From Asterella californica (lineage: Eukaryota; Streptophyta; Marchantiopsida; Marchantiales; Aytoniaceae), in assembly GCA_036924285.1 (NCBI GenBank), contig JAYKYS010000015.1:6386001-6450000 (forward strand): a stretch of 64,000 bases of DNA. The letters are read 5' to 3'. The notes below the pieces were generated by a model, which ran no database searches, was not told the DNA's origin, and worked only from the letters and a program-made list of their open reading frames with translations. How positions within the stretch are numbered: position 1 is the stretch's first letter; every line of letters begins with the position of its first letter. A program made the translations under genes and the position numbers. Of the stretch, positions 10,918 through 22,779 are shown piece by piece.

Positions 10918-13640
10918 CTTGCCCATTGCCCAACCTTCCCCTCTACCTTCACCCGTTCCTCCATTCCTCCCTCCCTTCCTCCTGTACCACCCCTCCATCA
11001 GCATCCTCCTGACATGTGGAGCTAGCTGCTGCAACTGGTCCGTGCGTGGAGGAGCATTATTCCTGCATCTAAGCCCCGTGTTGCGGAAACGCGGTGGACT
11101 GTGTACACTGTCAACTGTACTTAGCAGAATTCTCCCGCAAGACTCTGCAGGAACAGTTGAAGCATCTTCGATGGAGGACATACAATCACGAAACCACGCT
11201 TGTTGCTCAGGCCTCCTCCACCACTTTTGATCACAATGGAGGCATGGAGTTAACAGCTCTTGATGGAGTTTTCATACATCAAGAGCTGAAACAGGTTTTA
11301 GTCTCACCTTCAGCGAGCAAAACAGCGAGTTTCCCACTGTACCCACCATGCTCCATGATCGATTGAGCCAGCCACAGGCCCCTAGGTCTAATGTGCCTTG
11401 TTAATTGACAGCTTCAACCAGCTCGTCTGGAACCACTTGTTCCGAAGTTCAAGTGAAACATATGTGTGGACTAGGAATTAATCGTCTGGTGTCGTACTTT
11501 CTCGATACAGTTTCTTGCATGTCTTGTCAAAATAAGTGTGGACACGTTTCTCCTTTCCTAGGTTATCCTGGTGTGATACAAAGCACCCTTACGATCAGAA
11601 ATGGCTCCACAGAAGTTCTAGCGGAACGTCCGGCCTTTTGGTTGGTATAGATCTCCACTTAAATCAATCCCAAAAGCCAACTTCCTACACCTTCATCAAA
11701 ATTATAAAACTTCCATGTCCTGCAGGAGATCCACTCTCACATTCACTCGGTCAGTCAGGTCGGTAATCACAAACCTCCTTGGCAGCCATTTCCTGAAGAT
11801 CAGCCTGGTTTCTTGTTCTGTTTGACTTAAGTTTATATTCTGAAAAGGGGCAAGGCCAGAGATTTCAGCCACAATGCAAAGCCAGGAGCATCTTGCTCGT
11901 GCTTCCTTCGGAGCCAAGCTCTGCTGTTTTAAGATCATCACGATGAATTTAGAACGGTTGGACCACATCATGACTCAAGCGCTTATCGACATCTGGAGGG
12001 TTATCGTTATCTGGAGGGTTGTAAGGTTCATGAGGGTCTGACTGATCTGGACTTCACTGAAGCTGACGTCCGAGCGGGTTAGATATGAGTGTTCCTGACG
12101 GTATGGTATGCTTATGCCAGAGTAAGCCAGACTTCGTGTTGAGGAAGGTTTGGGTATTATGAGAGTATAAGGTGCTGCAGGAAATGAGCATGAAAGCGAA
12201 CTCGCAGGTTCACTCGTGGTCACTATCCAACCTTAGAAACCATCCAGACATGCATTGTTTATAGTTTGTGTTCTTCCACTGTGAAATGCTAGTCGTGAAA
12301 ATATAGAGTATCTGATCTCACAGCCACGAGCATGCACGAATTGGAAGGAAGGAAGAGAAATTGTGCTTCTGGAACGGCCCAGAGAGACAGGACTCTACAG
12401 CATTTCCCCCGTCATTCTCCTTACATTTTGAAGTTTGGGAAATATTTGGCTGGAAGCTAATAATACCTACAATTTGAGGTTCTGTTTTCAGTTCGGTAAA
12501 GTTATTCCACTAACTTTGGAACTGTCATAAGTCTTGCCTGTCATTTCGTCAGCGTAGAGCTGAGTCTCTGTACAAACTCGTTGCTTAGATTTCAGTGTAT
12601 CGAAGCCGGCAGACTGACTGCTTACCGACTAGAGAGAGAGAGAGAGATGTTAAAAATTTCCAGAACTGTCTAGACCTAATCAGATCTCACTGAGAATGTG
12701 CTGATGGCAGATTTCAGCAGGTTCCTTTTGATACGCAAACTTCGAAGAATAACTCACTGCTCAGAGTCTCATCCTCTCTCTCTTTCTCGGCTTCCCGGTC
12801 GATCAGTCTCTCGTATGCGCAGGTTGGACAGAGTTGTATGCGCTGGAGGCTGACAGAATTCCACCTCTGAATGGATTGGGGATATACTCTGAGGTCAGCG
12901 AATGACGTAACGGTTGAAGTTGGCATCGGTGTCCTGTCGCGTTGCGGTGTTCTAACATGATTGTTACAGAGGATTGAGTTAATCAGTGACCTTGTGCCTG
13001 TGTTACGGTGTGGCAGTTCAAAGTTCTCAAATGACTTTCTGGATTCGGGGTTTTATAAACTTATTGCCGATGCAGCGAAAGAGGATAGCATCCAGAAATA
13101 AACTGTCCCGAACGGTTTACATCAAACCGTCAGAAGTGGAGTACAGTACACATGGGATACAACTTGCCTGTTCTAGTAGACTGTCGATTTAGGACCTCTG
13201 TTTACTGTTGTCAGATAATTCCGGATTCCCTTTCACCGTGAAAGTCCATTTGGTCGCTAATCTACCCTCTGAGAGAACCTTTTGTTGTGTTGTTACTCTC
13301 CTATAAGACTTGCATGTTTACGTATTGCTTGCTTATTTTGTGCCCGCAGCAGCCCCAAGGTTTACCTCACCGACGTGATGTGGGGTTGCTCTTTTCTCTG
13401 CTACTGACTAAGTCCTTCTCGCAGAGGGCTTTTGTTTCGTATATGGTACAGTTTTTTGACCTGTTCTCCGAAAAGTGAAAAGGTTGAGGATTAATGATTA
13501 CGTGCACACTTCTTCGAGAAAAAGAAAAAAAGTAAGAACAGAATCATCTTGTTTACTTCTTGGGACTCGGGACTCGGAGACAGAAGCATGACATGCATTA
13601 CTGAGATATTATACGGTAATCTGGCAATTTTTGGTTCTTT

Positions 13641-13768
13641 CCAGCATGGAATCTTAAAAGAAAATATGATAGAGTGTGTCTGCTTATTCTGCAGTATTCA
13701 ACTTCCAGCATGGAATCTTCAAGAAAATCCGTTAAGCGTGTCTGCTTATTCTGCAGTATTTAACTTCC
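13641..13768 (+). repeat. 64-bp tandem duplication
   Basis: Two units, 13641-13704 and 13705-13768, each beginning CCAGCATGGAATCTT and containing GTGTCTGCTTATTCTGCAGT. They differ by a few bases. Confidence 0.85.
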
Positions 13769-14523
13769 TTGCTTATTGATTGACCTTCAGTTCCTTATGT
13801 CACCGTGGCCATGGAGTAAGTCATCATGTTCTTCTCGTTCCTGTTCACACGTTTCCGACTGTATCCTGACTAGAGGCTTAGACCTGCAAGGCATGGTGAC
13901 ACAACTCCCTTGTCTCGACCCAATGTGTGTTACACAGCATGAGATTCTGACACATGCAGTCAGTCCAACTGTAGGAGTTCGGAACGCTGTGCTCAAAGAA
14001 TCGTAAGTTCACTACAAAATTCTTGTTGACTGCAAAGGACCGCATAGCTTACTTGACAGAAGTTGTTCAGCTAGAGAAGCTGCTACTGAACGATTAGCCC
14101 AAAGGAATCTAATATGATTGCTCTAAGAATTTATCAGCTGAACGGTCACCGATCAGCAAAAGTTTTACACACTGTTGTTAGATGTTGTATATTGATCATT
14201 ATTATAGTTAGTTGCATTATCACCTCTTCCCGGTTCGATAGTTATATTGAACTGTCTGTTTTCTTTTAATTCTGATTATTTTTCGCTCTTGACGAATCGT
14301 TTGTTCACCTTGTGTGTTTTACGGACAACCAAATTACAAAGACACCCCTCTAACTCATTGTAAGTTGTAAAATTTTTTTTAAATAACTAAATTACAACGT
14401 AGACCCTCTAACTCTCTTGGTCTCAGTTAATTTCAAATATATTTCAAATATATCTCCGGGACAGAGCCTTATAGCAGTGGGATTCGAGCTCAGGCTGGTT
14501 GAATCCCCAGACCTAGTCTGCAT

Positions 14524-14564
14524 CAAGACGCCACTCTGTTCTACAAGTACAGAGTGGCGTCTTG
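14524..14564. repeat. 16-bp perfect inverted repeat, 9-base loop
   Basis: CAAGACGCCACTCTGT (14524-14539) and its exact complement at 14549-14564. It would form a stable hairpin. No gene ends nearby. Confidence 0.75.
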
Positions 14565-15171
14565 TTTCTAAAAGTATGGGAATAGATAATATTTCGCTAT
14601 ATTTAGAAAGTGTAAAAATAAAAACGGTGTTCTAGAGACATGAGAAAATTCATAATGATTAAAAAGTAATTGTTTCCAAGACAGGAGAGACCCTACTGCT
14701 GCAAATGACGTCTCAAGATTTTAGTCCCGTGCATCCCGCTTGTCCTTATCTCAATTTTTCTCGGAAGTGCACTTTGGTAGCTTATTCACTTTGATATACT
14801 CTCGCTTCAAGAACTTTTCCTTACTGAATTTTCTACCCCAGTCTCTCACTCACTCGTAGTGGTCTCTGATCCACAACATATACAAGGGTTACAGTTTACA
14901 TCAATAACATAATCTCTCCCATAATCATTTCCTCGAGCAGATGTGACATCTATTGCCACTCTTGCATGCGTTCAAATCATTCAATGATCCAGCTCGGTCA
15001 GACTCCACAATCCAAACATTAATATCTGACGTCAGCATACTCAACGAAATCTCTAGTATTATTAGGAGATTACAATATGGCAAACTAATATTAGAGACAT
15101 ATCATCTGAGGCTTTGTTTCTTCACCTCTTCCAAAAGAAGAAGGGAATATGCACAGGTAGTTTAATTTATG

Positions 15172-15211
15172 ATTTCTTATCCAACCCTTCCATAATGGTT
15201 GGATAAGAAAT
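15172..15211. repeat. 15-bp perfect inverted repeat, 10-base loop
   Basis: ATTTCTTATCCAACC (15172-15186) and its exact complement at 15197-15211, about 175 bp before the retrotransposon insertion. Confidence 0.7.
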
Positions 15212-15387
15212 TAATCTGTCGATTAATTGATTATTTATGCTGAATAAGCTGTCGCACTTTCATCCTCCAAGGCGCGGCTGGACTCTCTGCACTTATGGGT
15301 TAAGTCCGGCTCTTTCAGCACCTATGGTCTGACTAACATATAATAATTAGAGAAATAATTTAATTAATTTACTTACTTAAGACAATT

Positions 15388-15832
15388 TGTAATAAGTAGA
15401 GCTCTACTTATCAACTAGAGGGGAAATTGGTTTGATAGAAGTCTTTGATATAAGAATTAGTTACGGCTAAGTTGGCCTGAGAATACATGCAGCAAAATAG
15501 TACTTCTATCAATAGGCGGTTGCGCCAAAAGTCCACCGAGAAACTTCCAGAAGGAAGCTTCGAGAACTTTCCAGCCATGAAACTTCCAGAAGGAAGTTTC
15601 TAGAAAGAAGCTTTGAGAACTTTCCAGCGAGCTCTTACGTGGCTCATTTTGAACCCTCTAGATGTTGTTTCAGATCTAAGGCTGCATGTAAGTCACGTCA
15701 ACGATCCGTGTGCTCAGTTTGAGAGGTCAACATTGGTCGGGAACTTATCATGTACTATTCCTTTCACTATATAAAAGATGCGAATGCACTTCCACGGACC
15801 CATTTTGAGTTCACTCTAGAGCCCATCTTACA
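15388..15832 (+). repeat. 5' LTR of the gypsy element
   Basis: 445 bp, TG...CA. It has a TATA box (TATATAAAA) at 15768-15776, and about 150-200 bp upstream of it an array of TTC/GAA blocks at 15544-15624. By eye it differs from the 3' LTR by roughly two dozen substitutions, nearly all transitions, plus an insertion/deletion of about 15 bp. Confidence 0.95.
15544..15624 (+). promoter_or_regulatory. heat-shock-element-like array in the LTR
   Basis: Blocks GAA 15554-15556, TTC 15559-15561, GAA 15564-15566 and TTC 15569-15571 make a perfect four-unit heat-shock element with correct 5-bp spacing. Further nTTCnnGAAn pairs are at 15544-15553, 15583-15592 and 15597-15606, and a four-unit run with one mismatch is at 15607-15624. 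In plants such elements bind heat-stress transcription factors. The function here is inferred from the motif alone. Confidence 0.6.
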
Positions 15833-15833
15833 A

Positions 15834-15844
15834 TGGTAGCAGAG
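15834..15844 (+). promoter_or_regulatory. primer-binding site (initiator Met tRNA type)
   Basis: TGGTAGCAGAG one base after the 5' LTR, close to the usual plant TGGTATCAGAG site used for first-strand priming. Confidence 0.7.
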
Positions 15845-16420
15845 TAGAGAACTCTAAGAGAGCGGATTATCTCTCTTAGAAGGACCTTTGATCGAGGTAC
15901 CGGACAATTGAAACATTGAGCGCGTCGAAAAGATCAAGAGAGCTATGTGATGGATGGGGGTAGATTTCCAGCTCCAGAATTACCATTCTTGAATCCTTTT
16001 CATATCAAGCTTATGTATCTACATCGTGAGCATTTTAGAGTGTATCTTGTCTATCATTTCGGTGAGAATTTCATAGGTCAAGTGATGAATTCGTCAGTCC
16101 CGGTGATTCTTCCAGTAGTGACATATGCAGTTAGTTGGGATTTGATCGTCTACATCTTGATATAGTGAGCATGGATCTAAACATACACGCTCTTGTTCTC
16201 TTCAACACGTGGGTGAAAATCCGCTATGTCTATAGATCGAAATCATTACATAGAGTTTGTGATTAGAAATTTTGGTGAGGATTTCTACCGCGAGATAATC
16301 GATTCTCCTGTCCTTTTTGTAGTACCAGTAGTGTACGAACGCTTCCGAGTGGCCGTCATAACTCTATACTAGGAAAGCTTGAAACTTTCGTGTTGTTGGA
16401 GAGAGCGATAGAGAGCGATC

Positions 16421-17540
16421 ATGGAGCCGCAACCTCCAAACCCAGAGTTGGTGATGCAGGAATAGATGCAGGGCATGCTGACCGAATTTCAGGAGATGAC
16501 GATGACGATTGAAGCACTACAGAACAAAATGTTGAACCTCGAGGGTGTCAGAGTATGACAGACATTGAAAGGGAAGGATCGTCTCAAGGAGTACCGGTGG
16601 TGGGAGAGCAAGCTGCACCAAGGGAACCCGTGGCACAAATCGTTAGAGCTCCAGTCGATGATGAAGGTGCCCTGTTACTACGGATGAAGAAGACATATAA
16701 CATTGAACCGTACAAAGGCCAACGAATCATAAGAGTAGTCGAGAATTGGATTTCTTGGATGAATCGATATTTGCGACTTTTCAATACATAAATCACGTAG
16801 CTGGAGTGTTTGCATGTGGATACTTGAATGATAAAGCTCTAACTTGGTATGATGCATAGGAGATATCGGTGTTGGCGGAAGGGAAAACAGTAACATGGAC
16901 TGTAATGCAAGAAGGTCTGTTGAAGAATTTCCAATATGTGGATTCTGTGCAAATGGCTCGAACGAGGATGTGGGGATTGAAATAGAAGGGAAGCCTTCAA
17001 GAGTATGTAAAAGCCTTCCTCGACTTGCAAGTTGCAATCACTGATAAGCGGAGGCTCTTGATAATTTCAAGAGGAGGTTGAAGAAAAGAATCCGACAAGA
17101 AGTAATGGTGCAAAATCCACTCACGGTTTTTGAGACTATCGCTTGCGCTCAAAGAATTGCTGGAGCATTAGGAGGAGAAGTGATGATTCTCCCAAATCAC
17201 CAGAATCGATCTGAAATCCCGTATGTAAACGGTTCGACACTTATGGAGCTAGGCAACATCCGCTATCAGCCACGATAGTTTCAAGGTGGAGATCGTCGAG
17301 GGCGGTCAGAAGAAAGACGTCAAGAAGCTCCTAGAGGAGAAGGTGTCAAGAATGGTGCACCTCAACTCGAGCAACGTCGATGTTACAACTGCGGACGATT
17401 TGACCACATAGCTGCAAATTGTCGAAATCGTTTTCCTAGAGATCCAAGACCTCCATATTGTCGACCTTTGTATCATATGGACGAGTAGGAAGGAAATGAA
17501 GAAGTCGAGGTAAGACTGGGAAACGAAGAACACTAGTAAA
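16421..17540 (+). pseudogene. gag of the gypsy element, broken
   Basis: Begins at an ATG followed by EPQPPNPE. A premature TAG lies 14 codons in, and more stops and shifts follow. A Gln/Arg/Glu-rich middle leads to a zinc knuckle CX2CX4HX4C at 17381-17422 (CYNCGRFDHIAANC), the RNA-binding motif of the nucleocapsid part. Several stops look like CAG to TAG or CGA to TGA changes. This would have formed the capsid of the virus-like particle. Confidence 0.8.
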
Positions 17541-17619
17541 TGCACCTCGCGGCCTTACTACTGCAAGGAGGGAGAAGAAAGACGAGGGAAGGAGAAGAAG
17601 ATTGACAAAAAATTAATGC

Positions 17620-20600
17620 GTAGTTGATTGTCACGAATGGAGTCTTGGAAGGGATCCAGATGAGAGTACTAATCGATCCTGGTGCAACAGAGAACTTTTT
17701 GTCTCGATCGACTGCTATGAAGTTCAGAATGGAGTTAGAAAGTGATGAGAATGAAGAGGTGGAACTACCCAATGGACAAACTGAGAAGATTGAATCTCTA
17801 CCTCGAAAGATAGAACATACTTTAGGCAAATATCACGAAGATATTGAGTGACGAGTGATCAAATTAGCCCGTTATGATGTCATATTTGGTATGCCGTGGA
17901 TGGAGCAGTATAATCCCGAAGTGGATTGACGAAAAAAAGTAGTGAAAACTAAACAGTGGAAAATCTTTGGAGATAGAGTGAGATCTCGAAGACAGAACTT
18001 ATCTTTGTATGTAATAGGTACGAGTGCTATACGTAATAGCGATGTCTGTTTTCTGGGTTTAATAAGAGAGGTCCCGAGTGCACGACTAGATAGACAGATT
18101 TCAGAAAGCTTGACAGATGTGATAGCAGAATATGCGGATGTCTTTCCCGATGATCTTCCTTCAGGGCTACCATCAAAACGAAGGATTGATCACAAAATCG
18201 AGGTGATTCCAGAGAGCACTCCTCCTTGTAAGACCCCATACAGACTAGCACCACATGAATTGGAGGAGTGCAAGGCACAAATCTATGAGATGTTGCAGAA
18301 AGGATTTATCCAGCCCATCGTGTCATCATATGGAGCTCCGGTCCTTTTTGTGAAGAAAAAAGATAACAGCAACCTGTGCATCGATTATCGAGCACTCAAT
18401 CAACAAACAGTGAAGAATAAGTATCCACTACCCTCGGATGGATGACTTGTTCGACCAACTCGAAGGAGCAAAGTACTTCACAAAGCTAGACTTACAGAAC
18501 GGGTATAACCAGATTCGAATTGCAGATGAAAATGTGGAGAAGATTGTCTTTCGAACAAGATATGGTCACTTCGAATATTTAGTGATGCCATTTGGTCTCA
18601 CAAATGCACCAGCCACATTCATGGGTCTAATGAATGACATATTCCGTCTTTACTTAGACAGATCAGTCGTTGTATTTCTTGACGACATCCTAGTCTATAG
18701 CAAGACTATGAAGGAACATGTGCACCATTTGAGAGAGGTTCTCCAAGTACTCCCTCAAAATAAATTGTATACTAGAATTTCAAAATGTGAATTTGGCAAG
18801 ACGGAGGTGGATTACTTAGGACACAGAGTGAGTGCAGAAGGCATACAAGTAATGGTAGATAAAATAGCTGTCATCCAACAATGGAAGGCTCCAGAAGATC
18901 AGACTCAACTTAAGAGCTTCCTGGGATTGACAGGATTTTATCATAGATTTGTTAAGCATTTTGCCAAGCTTGTACAACCACTAATTGCTCCGTTAGGCAA
19001 AAGAAAGAAATGGAAGTGGAGAACAGCACAAGAAGTAGGTTTTCAAGCACTGAAGACCGCACTACTACATGCTCCGATCTTCAAATGGTACGATCCGAAA
19101 AAACCTATCAAGTTAGCAACGGACGCATCAGACACGATAGTAGGGGTGGTGTTGCAGTAGGAATGGAAGGATGGTTGGCATCCAATTGCATACTTCTCTC
19201 GGAAGTTGTTACTAGCAGAACAAAACTATCACACCACCGAAAGAGAAAAATTGACAATAGTCCTCGTCACGAAGCATTGGAAGCACTATCTAGGGGAGAA
19301 TGCTCTTTGTGATCGAGACAGACCACAAACCTTTGGTCTATTTGGAGACGTAGATGGATCTCTCAAAGAGACAAATCCGTTGGGTAGAATGGAGGCAACG
19401 ATTCAACATGACCATCAAGTATACTGAGGACAAGAAGCAAATTGCGGATGCATTAACCCGCATGCCTACTGTGCATAACATAGTCTTTGAAGTCAAAGTG
19501 AATTCTGACTTCTAGACAAAATTGATCGAGGGCACGAGATCAGATGCACAGATTATAATAGCCAAACCTTCAAGAACCATCACCCACAACCATGGTTTGA
19601 TATTCCATGAAGGGAAGTTATGGATCTCAGACGATCCAAAACTACGCACCGTCATACTAACTGAATGTCACGATTCAGTCATTGCAGGACACATGGAGGC
19701 AAAAAAACACTAGAAGCTTTCCAACGAGTGTTCTATTGGTCCAAGATGGCAGAGGATGTTGCAGTATACACTCGAAGTTGTCCAATGTGTCAACAAAATA
19801 AGGTTACAAATCAAGCACCCTCCGGTCTTCTTCAACCCCTCCCGATCCCTTCCAAACGTTGGGAACATGTTAGTATGGACTTAGTGTGTGAACTACCCAT
19901 GACCAGTTCCGGGTTTGACTCCATAGTCGTCTTCGTCGATAAGCTCAGCAAGATGATCCACCTTCGATCAACCACAAAAGACGTCTCAGCACCGCAACTT
20001 GCCTAGTTATATTTGAAAACCATTTTTGCTCAGCATGGTCTGTCTCGGGTGCTTATAACAGATAGAGGTCCTCAGTTTACTAGTCCATTTTGGAGAACCC
20101 TATTTGGTCTGTTCAAAATCAAACTTGCCATGTCTATTGCTTATCACCCACAAACCGCTGGACAAACTGAAAGAGCCAATCGCACAATTGAAGACATGCT
20201 ACGAGCCTTTACTTTGGAGGAGCAAGCGAAGTGGGACACCGTACTTCGTTTGGTAGAATTTACCTACAACAACTCCCTCAATGCATCTACCCGTGAATCG
20301 CTTTTTTTATCTCAAGTACGGAGAACATCCTCTCACACCAGCAAATTTGACACGATTTGGTACTTCAATGTCAATCAACACCAAAGTGGATGCTGTCAAT
20401 GAATTCGTTGCCCGAATTCATCAAGGAGTGGAAAAAGCTAAGGTGAAACTACAAGTTGCACAGAATTGACAAAAGTAATATGTCGATGGACACCGTCGGC
20501 ATGAAGAATTCACGATTGGTGATCAAGTTTGGTTATCCACAACCAACCTTACTCTCATCGGCAGTCTTAAATTCAACCCTCGCTTCATCAGGCCTTTCTC

Positions 20601-20950
20601 TGTTATCCGTAGAATTGGAGCAGTGGCATATCAACTCGAACTTCCACCCCACATGAAGATTCATCCGGTTTTTCATGTGTCTTTATTACGGTGATATACT
20701 CCACGACCTCCTCAATTTGGCAATTTGCAAGAGTCACGACCTTTTCTTCAAATTATCAATGGCAAGGAAGAGTTTGATGTGGAACGCATCTTAAAAAAAC
20801 GTGTTCGTGGGACTCGTCGTCAACGGATAGATTATTTGGTGAAATGAAAAGGCTATCCATTACATGAAGCAACATGAGAACCTGCAACCAATCTTGCACA
20901 CGCCCCACTCATAGTGAAAGCTTTTGAACAGCAGTTGAGCAACGAGGGGA
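17620..20950 (+). pseudogene. pol of the gypsy element (PR-RT-RH-IN-chromodomain), broken
   Basis: Protease: LIDPGATENF near 17669, with Pro where Ser or Thr usually follows the catalytic Asp. Reverse transcriptase: about 18120-18900, with the FLDDILVYS catalytic motif near 18675 and a frameshift near 18432. RNase H: starts near 19110 (LATDASD), with a stop at 19158 and a later shift. Integrase: HHCC zinc-binding part about 19665-19800 (CPMCQQNK) and catalytic Asp/Asp/Glu in the MDLV, TDRGPQFTS and GQTERANRT segments (about 19877, 20060, 20160), with a stop before the second block. Chromodomain: about 20755-20935, where two expected Trp codons are TGA. It cannot make a working polyprotein. 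Confidence 0.9.
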
Positions 20951-20954
20951 GAGG
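20944..20954 (+). promoter_or_regulatory. polypurine tract
   Basis: GAGGGGAGAGG directly before the 3' LTR, the usual primer site for second-strand synthesis. Confidence 0.75.
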
Positions 20955-20956
20955 TT

Positions 20957-21416
20957 TGTAATAAGTAGAGCTCTACTTATCAACTAGAGGAGAAATTGGT
21001 TTGGTAGAAGTCTTTGGTATAAGAATTAGTTACGGTTAAGTTGGCTTCAGAATACATGCAGCAAAATAGTACTTCTATCAATAGACAGTTGCACCAAAAG
21101 TCCGCCGGGAAACTTCCAGAAGAAAGTTCTAGAAGGAAGCTTCGAGAACTCCAGCCGGGAAACTTCCAGAAGGAAGTTTTTGGAAAGAAGCTTTGAGAAC
21201 TTTCCAGTGAGCTCTTACGTGGCTCATTCTGAACCCTCTAGATGTTGTTTCAGATCTATGGCTGCATGTAAGCCACGTCAGCGATCCGTGTGCTCAGTTT
21301 GAGAGGTCAACATTGACCGAGAACCTATCATGTACTATTCCTTCACCATATAAAAGATGCGAATGCACTTCTACAGACATTCGTATTTTTGAGTTCACTC
21401 TAGAGCCCATCTTACA
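20957..21416 (+). repeat. 3' LTR of the gypsy element
   Basis: 460 bp, TG...CA, followed by the target-site copy CAATT. TATA box at 21349-21355. It keeps the TTC/GAA array in altered form: GAA-TTC-GAA trimers at 21122-21134 and 21136-21148, with correct spacing. Confidence 0.95.
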
Positions 21417-21421
21417 CAATT

Positions 21422-21960
21422 ATTATCTAACATCTATATTTTTCCTTGTATCATTTAGGGAACAAAAGGTACCCAGAAGTTCATCTACCATGCATATTAT
21501 TCACTTCCTCCTCCTTCTTATACTACTCTACTCCTGTGCATTATTGTTACAAACTAATACTTCATTTACTTTGGACTTCCAACCTGCCGTTCTCAATGAG
21601 CTCGTCAACATTTATCTCTTGTCAACTGATTCCTCGGTCTGGCGCTGCTTCTGATCACTTGCCCATGGATGGTTTTCTTAATTTTGATCCACATATTCCG
21701 GATCAAATCTACCAACTCGGAAATACTTCATATCAGAAAAAATATGAATTTTTGACATAATAGCGAACAAGCAAAACAGAGTTCATAAGTTATGATATCA
21801 TATTCATATTTGCTTTTGAATCACATGAGATTGGATGTGTAGATCGATACTTTGTTACCCTGATGGTTATCTTCACTGTACCGCATGTGATGTGAAACTT
21901 GAGATCAATTCCAATATCATGAGCTCACTTGATTAACTTGGTGGAGTTGCTGAAAGAAAA
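21422..21960. other. spacer between retroelements, no gene supported
   Basis: AT- and T-rich DNA after the 3' LTR. The frames at 21446-21760 are short and overlapping and match nothing I recognise. Confidence 0.35.
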
Positions 21961-21979
21961 GATGTCTCATGAACATCTT

Positions 21980-22770
21980 GAAACCTTCATTTGCACTATA
22001 TTCAAGCAGATGGTATACGGTATCAACGAAGAATGGATCACTATGATTCATCCAAGACATGTAGTCAGTGAATGCAGTTACAATCAAAAATGTTGAGGTA
22101 CAACCGATTGTGGATGAGTTTGCTAAGGCATTTGCATGAAGAGCGGTTTATTCAATGAGAGATCTTTACTCAATATATGATCAGTTTCAACTAGCAGAGG
22201 AGAGGAGAGACGTGATAACGATGAAACACATTTGAGATTGGTCAGGATGTATACGTTGCCACAAGGAGCTATCAATTCGATAGCACACATGATGAACGAG
22301 ATGAACAAAGTTTTAAAGAACTTCATCCATGAGAAGACGATGCCGTTCTTGGATGACATTCCTATCAAAAGATGCAGGGAGGATGAGAAGGATGAGGCAC
22401 TAGATTAGAGAGTGTCGGTGTTACATCATCGATCACATCACATATTGTGAGAAGATCTTATCTCGACTTGAAGAAATCTCATGATGTCAAGTGCAAAGTC
22501 TTCGTTTAGGATTAGAGAAGCTCTAATCGTTAGTCATCTATGTGCGTCATTTGGTTGTAATCTAGATCCAAGAAAAGTCGATGCGATAAAGAGGATGAAG
22601 GAGATTTGCAACTCCTTGACAAAAGTATGAAGATTCTTGGGTGTAGTGTATTTTATCACTATGCACATCTGACAGATCCATTATGATGTCGCACGTTACA
22701 TGAAGCTTGTCCATGCTACACAGAGTATATGGTTATGGAAGAAAGTTCACTTGGAGTGAAAGAAGCATAA
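21980..22770 (+). pseudogene. second Ty3/gypsy reverse-transcriptase relic
   Basis: Pieces in different frames, in order: VQPIVDEFAKAF (about 22098), DLYSIYDQFQLAEERRDV (about 22160), a PQGAINS-like block near 22258, MNEMNKVL with PFLDDIPIKR (about 22280-22370), and LDPRKVDAIKRMKE (about 22560) followed by FLGVVYF. These fit reverse transcriptase and its connection region of a gypsy family different from the full element next door (FLDDIPIK rather than FLDDILVYS). Stops and shifts break every block. No LTR was found for it. Confidence 0.7.
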
Positions 22771-22779
22771 TATAATCCC

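Larger units (their letters stand above)
10935..15387. other. intergenic, no gene supported
   Basis: About 4.4 kb with only short overlapping open frames. Contents noted: a C/T-rich block at about 10925-10990, an AG microsatellite at about 12631-12646, a 64-bp tandem duplication at 13641-13768, and two perfect hairpins at 14524-14564 and 15172-15211. The stretch around 14470-14520 (GATTCGAGCTCAGG, TTGAATCCCCAGACC) has a retroelement- or SINE-like look, but no element could be bounded. Confidence 0.35.
15388..21416 (+). mobile_element. Ty3/gypsy chromovirus LTR retrotransposon, inactivated
   Basis: A complete 6.03-kb element. Both LTRs start TG and end CA and are flanked by the 5-bp target-site duplication CAATT (15383-15387 and 21417-21421). 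A primer-binding site like that for initiator Met tRNA lies at 15834-15844 and a polypurine tract at 20944-20954. The order is gag with a CCHC knuckle, protease, reverse transcriptase, RNase H, integrase, chromodomain, which is the Ty3/gypsy chromovirus order. Frames are broken by many stops and shifts, so it cannot be autonomous. LTR differences are almost all transitions. Confidence 0.95.
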
